From positions 1 to 64,000 of the forward strand of contig CAUYLG010013879.1 of NCBI GenBank assembly GCA_963573385.1: 64,000 nucleotides of DNA, in the 5' to 3' direction. This stretch comes from Cacajao melanocephalus (lineage: Eukaryota > Chordata > Mammalia > Primates > Pitheciidae). Of the stretch, positions 62,730-64,000 are shown piece by piece; within the stretch, counting starts at the first letter, position 1, and each line of letters starts with the position of its first letter. Both the position numbers and the translations under genes were made by a program. The notes under the pieces were generated by a model that was not told the origin of the DNA, ran no database searches, and saw only the letters and a list, made by a program, of their open reading frames with translations.

Positions 62730-63110
62730 CGACTTGAGGGGCAAACCTAGGGGCTCCCAAGCCCGAGTCCTTCCCCAAAGTCCCTGGCTCCAGCGCGGGC
62801 GCGTTTCCCAGCGCGCAGGCCCGGCGCCCTGCACTGCGCCGCGCGGCGAAGCCCCATTGTTCACGCGCTCCCGGGGCCGGCTGCTCACGGTGGCTGCACT
62901 TGGGTGTCACAACCCGTCGCTAGCATACAGTAGTGTAAAATGAAGCTTGTTTAAAGACTCTCTTTGATGAGCGAAGATCAAACGGCCTGGGGACCCCCGG
63001 TCTTAATCAGACTTGAGCCAGGATGGCATTTTCACAAATAGTCCGTTTGCTCGGCTTTGAGCAGACTTTGTGCTCAGCACTTTCATCCGGCTGCGGGGCG
63101 GGTAATCCCG
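62730..63110. promoter_or_regulatory. Compact CpG-rich block upstream of DKK1
   Basis: Very CpG-dense core at 62760-62880 (about 17 CpGs in 120 bp) about 4.1 kb upstream of the DKK1 start. No repeat is recognised. It carries SOX-type (62854-62860), TCF-type (62962-62969, 62976-62982) and OTX-type (63103-63109) motifs. A possible enhancer or independent promoter. Confidence 0.65.
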
Positions 63111-63148
63111 GCTGAAGCCCCTTGCCTGGTCGCAAATCCATTCACACT

Positions 63149-63219
63149 ACAATGGCTGCAGTTGGTTTGCTGTGTCAGTTCATGGGCAAATAAATACAGG
63201 CCCTTTCTGACTTAATTAG
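63149..63219. promoter_or_regulatory. SOX, FOX and LHX-type motif cluster
   Basis: ACAATGG (63149-63155), AAATAAATA (63188-63196) and TTAATTAG (63212-63219) within 71 bp, next to the CpG block. Motif matches only. Confidence 0.4.
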
Positions 63220-63325
63220 AGGCGGGTGAGGGGAAAGGCGACGGAGGGGAAGATTAAAGCTCCGAAGGACATCAGGCTCCGCAGTGTCTCCGGGGTCGGG
63301 CGGGAATGAGAGAAACCCGCTCTTC

Positions 63326-63341
63326 TGCTGCCTCCTGGTGG
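63326..63341 (-). promoter_or_regulatory. CTCF-like site
   Basis: On the minus strand CCACCAGGAGGCAGCA, one mismatch from the usual CTCF core. It lies at the far edge of the CpG-rich upstream block, pointing toward DKK1. Confidence 0.5.
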
Positions 63342-63359
63342 AATTTCCGTAGAAGTTCT

Positions 63360-64000
63360 TAGTAGGGAAGAGAAAAGTATGTATTAATCCTGTAATTTAC
63401 TCTTGAGAGTTATTTTCTAGATCCAATTACCTGTATATTTTCTTAACTTCCTATGCTGCAGACTCTCTAGAGCTAAATATATTTTGTCCTTCTTAATATT
63501 CTACGTAATTTTTTGTTGAAAGATTAAATCTACACATGGTAGAATTAAAATGATAAGGTCTGGTAGTGTCACCACCATTTTCTTAAAAAAAAAAAAAAAA
63601 GCTGCTGAGGTCCGAGACTTAGGTTCTCATTAAATGTTTTAGTCTGATTGAAGTTGAAAGGCCCTATATTGCATTTCTGGATTAAAATGTCTGGGTCTCC
63701 AGGTTATTATGTTAATATATCAGGTTATAGGGAAATCCCAGGCCAAACAAATGTTAAGAATGTTCAAACAGTATTCAGGGAGAATGAAAATATGACAGAA
63801 TATTCTTTTTTAATTTATTTGGATAATAAAAACAATAATTCAGATTTACATTTTCAAAAGGAAAATAAAAACCAATATGCTTATGCAAAACAATGGTTAT
63901 ACTATTTAATAATTTCATTTCATTTGAGTCATGTTGTACAAGGAGAAAAGGAACAGCAGGAAAATTAATAAAACAACATAGCGGAAGTGCAGCTCCTAAC
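63360..64000. other. AT-rich end of window
   Basis: A 17-nt poly-A run near 63584-63600 and a 106-codon open frame at 63648-63968 with no recognisable domain. No gene called. Confidence 0.5.

Noticed and set aside
63648..63968. 106-codon frame near the window end
   Set aside because: AT-rich, no domain, no promoter or splice context.

Overview
The window is nuclear DNA from a simian primate. It has low gene density, long AT-rich stretches and a dense layering of primate repeats: Alu (S/J-like), L1 of primate type with a recognisable 5' UTR, MaLR and ERV1 LTRs, MIR, L2, MER5 and Tigger1. The one protein-coding gene I can support is DKK1 (Dickkopf-1, a secreted Wnt antagonist). It lies on the minus strand in four exons (coding span 58470 to 56108) and gives an intact 266-residue protein. 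Compared with the human protein as I remember it, about ten residues differ. That argues against a great ape and would suit a more distant simian such as a New World monkey, but I cannot fix the species without a search.

Layout. 1-1756: three L1 3' ends in tandem. 1757-5740: non-genic, with microsatellites. 5741-14135: a nested stack in which an L2 is split by an old L1, which is itself split by a nearly complete younger L1 (6761-12008, 14-bp target duplication), an MST/MLT1-type LTR and an RPS12 processed pseudogene. 14147-28400: non-genic DNA with Alus, MIRs and L2s, an MLT1 LTR, a perfect 37-bp inverted repeat (26294-26434) and a Z-DNA-prone palindrome. 28405-31345: an MLT-like LTR interrupted by a solo ERV1-type LTR, then a GC-rich block of unknown family. 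31346-48657: non-genic DNA with MIR, Alu, L1M and MER5 copies, including a 127-bp local duplication dropped into a MIR. 48660-52990: an old L1 fragment and an almost full-length Tigger1 DNA transposon with a broken transposase. 53000-55500: the DNA just downstream of DKK1, with a diverged pair of similar segments. 55520-58655: DKK1 with its poly(A) signal, 3' UTR, splice sites, 5' UTR and TATA box. 58660-64000: upstream of DKK1, with TCF-like and CRE motifs, a second local duplication, and a compact CpG-rich block about 4 kb upstream carrying FOX, OTX, LHX, SOX and TCF-type motifs and a good CTCF-like site.

How it works together. DKK1 is the only gene here, so the main biology is Wnt feedback: DKK1 protein blocks LRP5/6, and TCF-like motifs near its promoter fit its known status as a Wnt target. 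The rest is intergenic DNA. I found no unknown coding system. The strongest unexplained structures are the local templated duplications, the fold-back repeats and the upstream CpG block.
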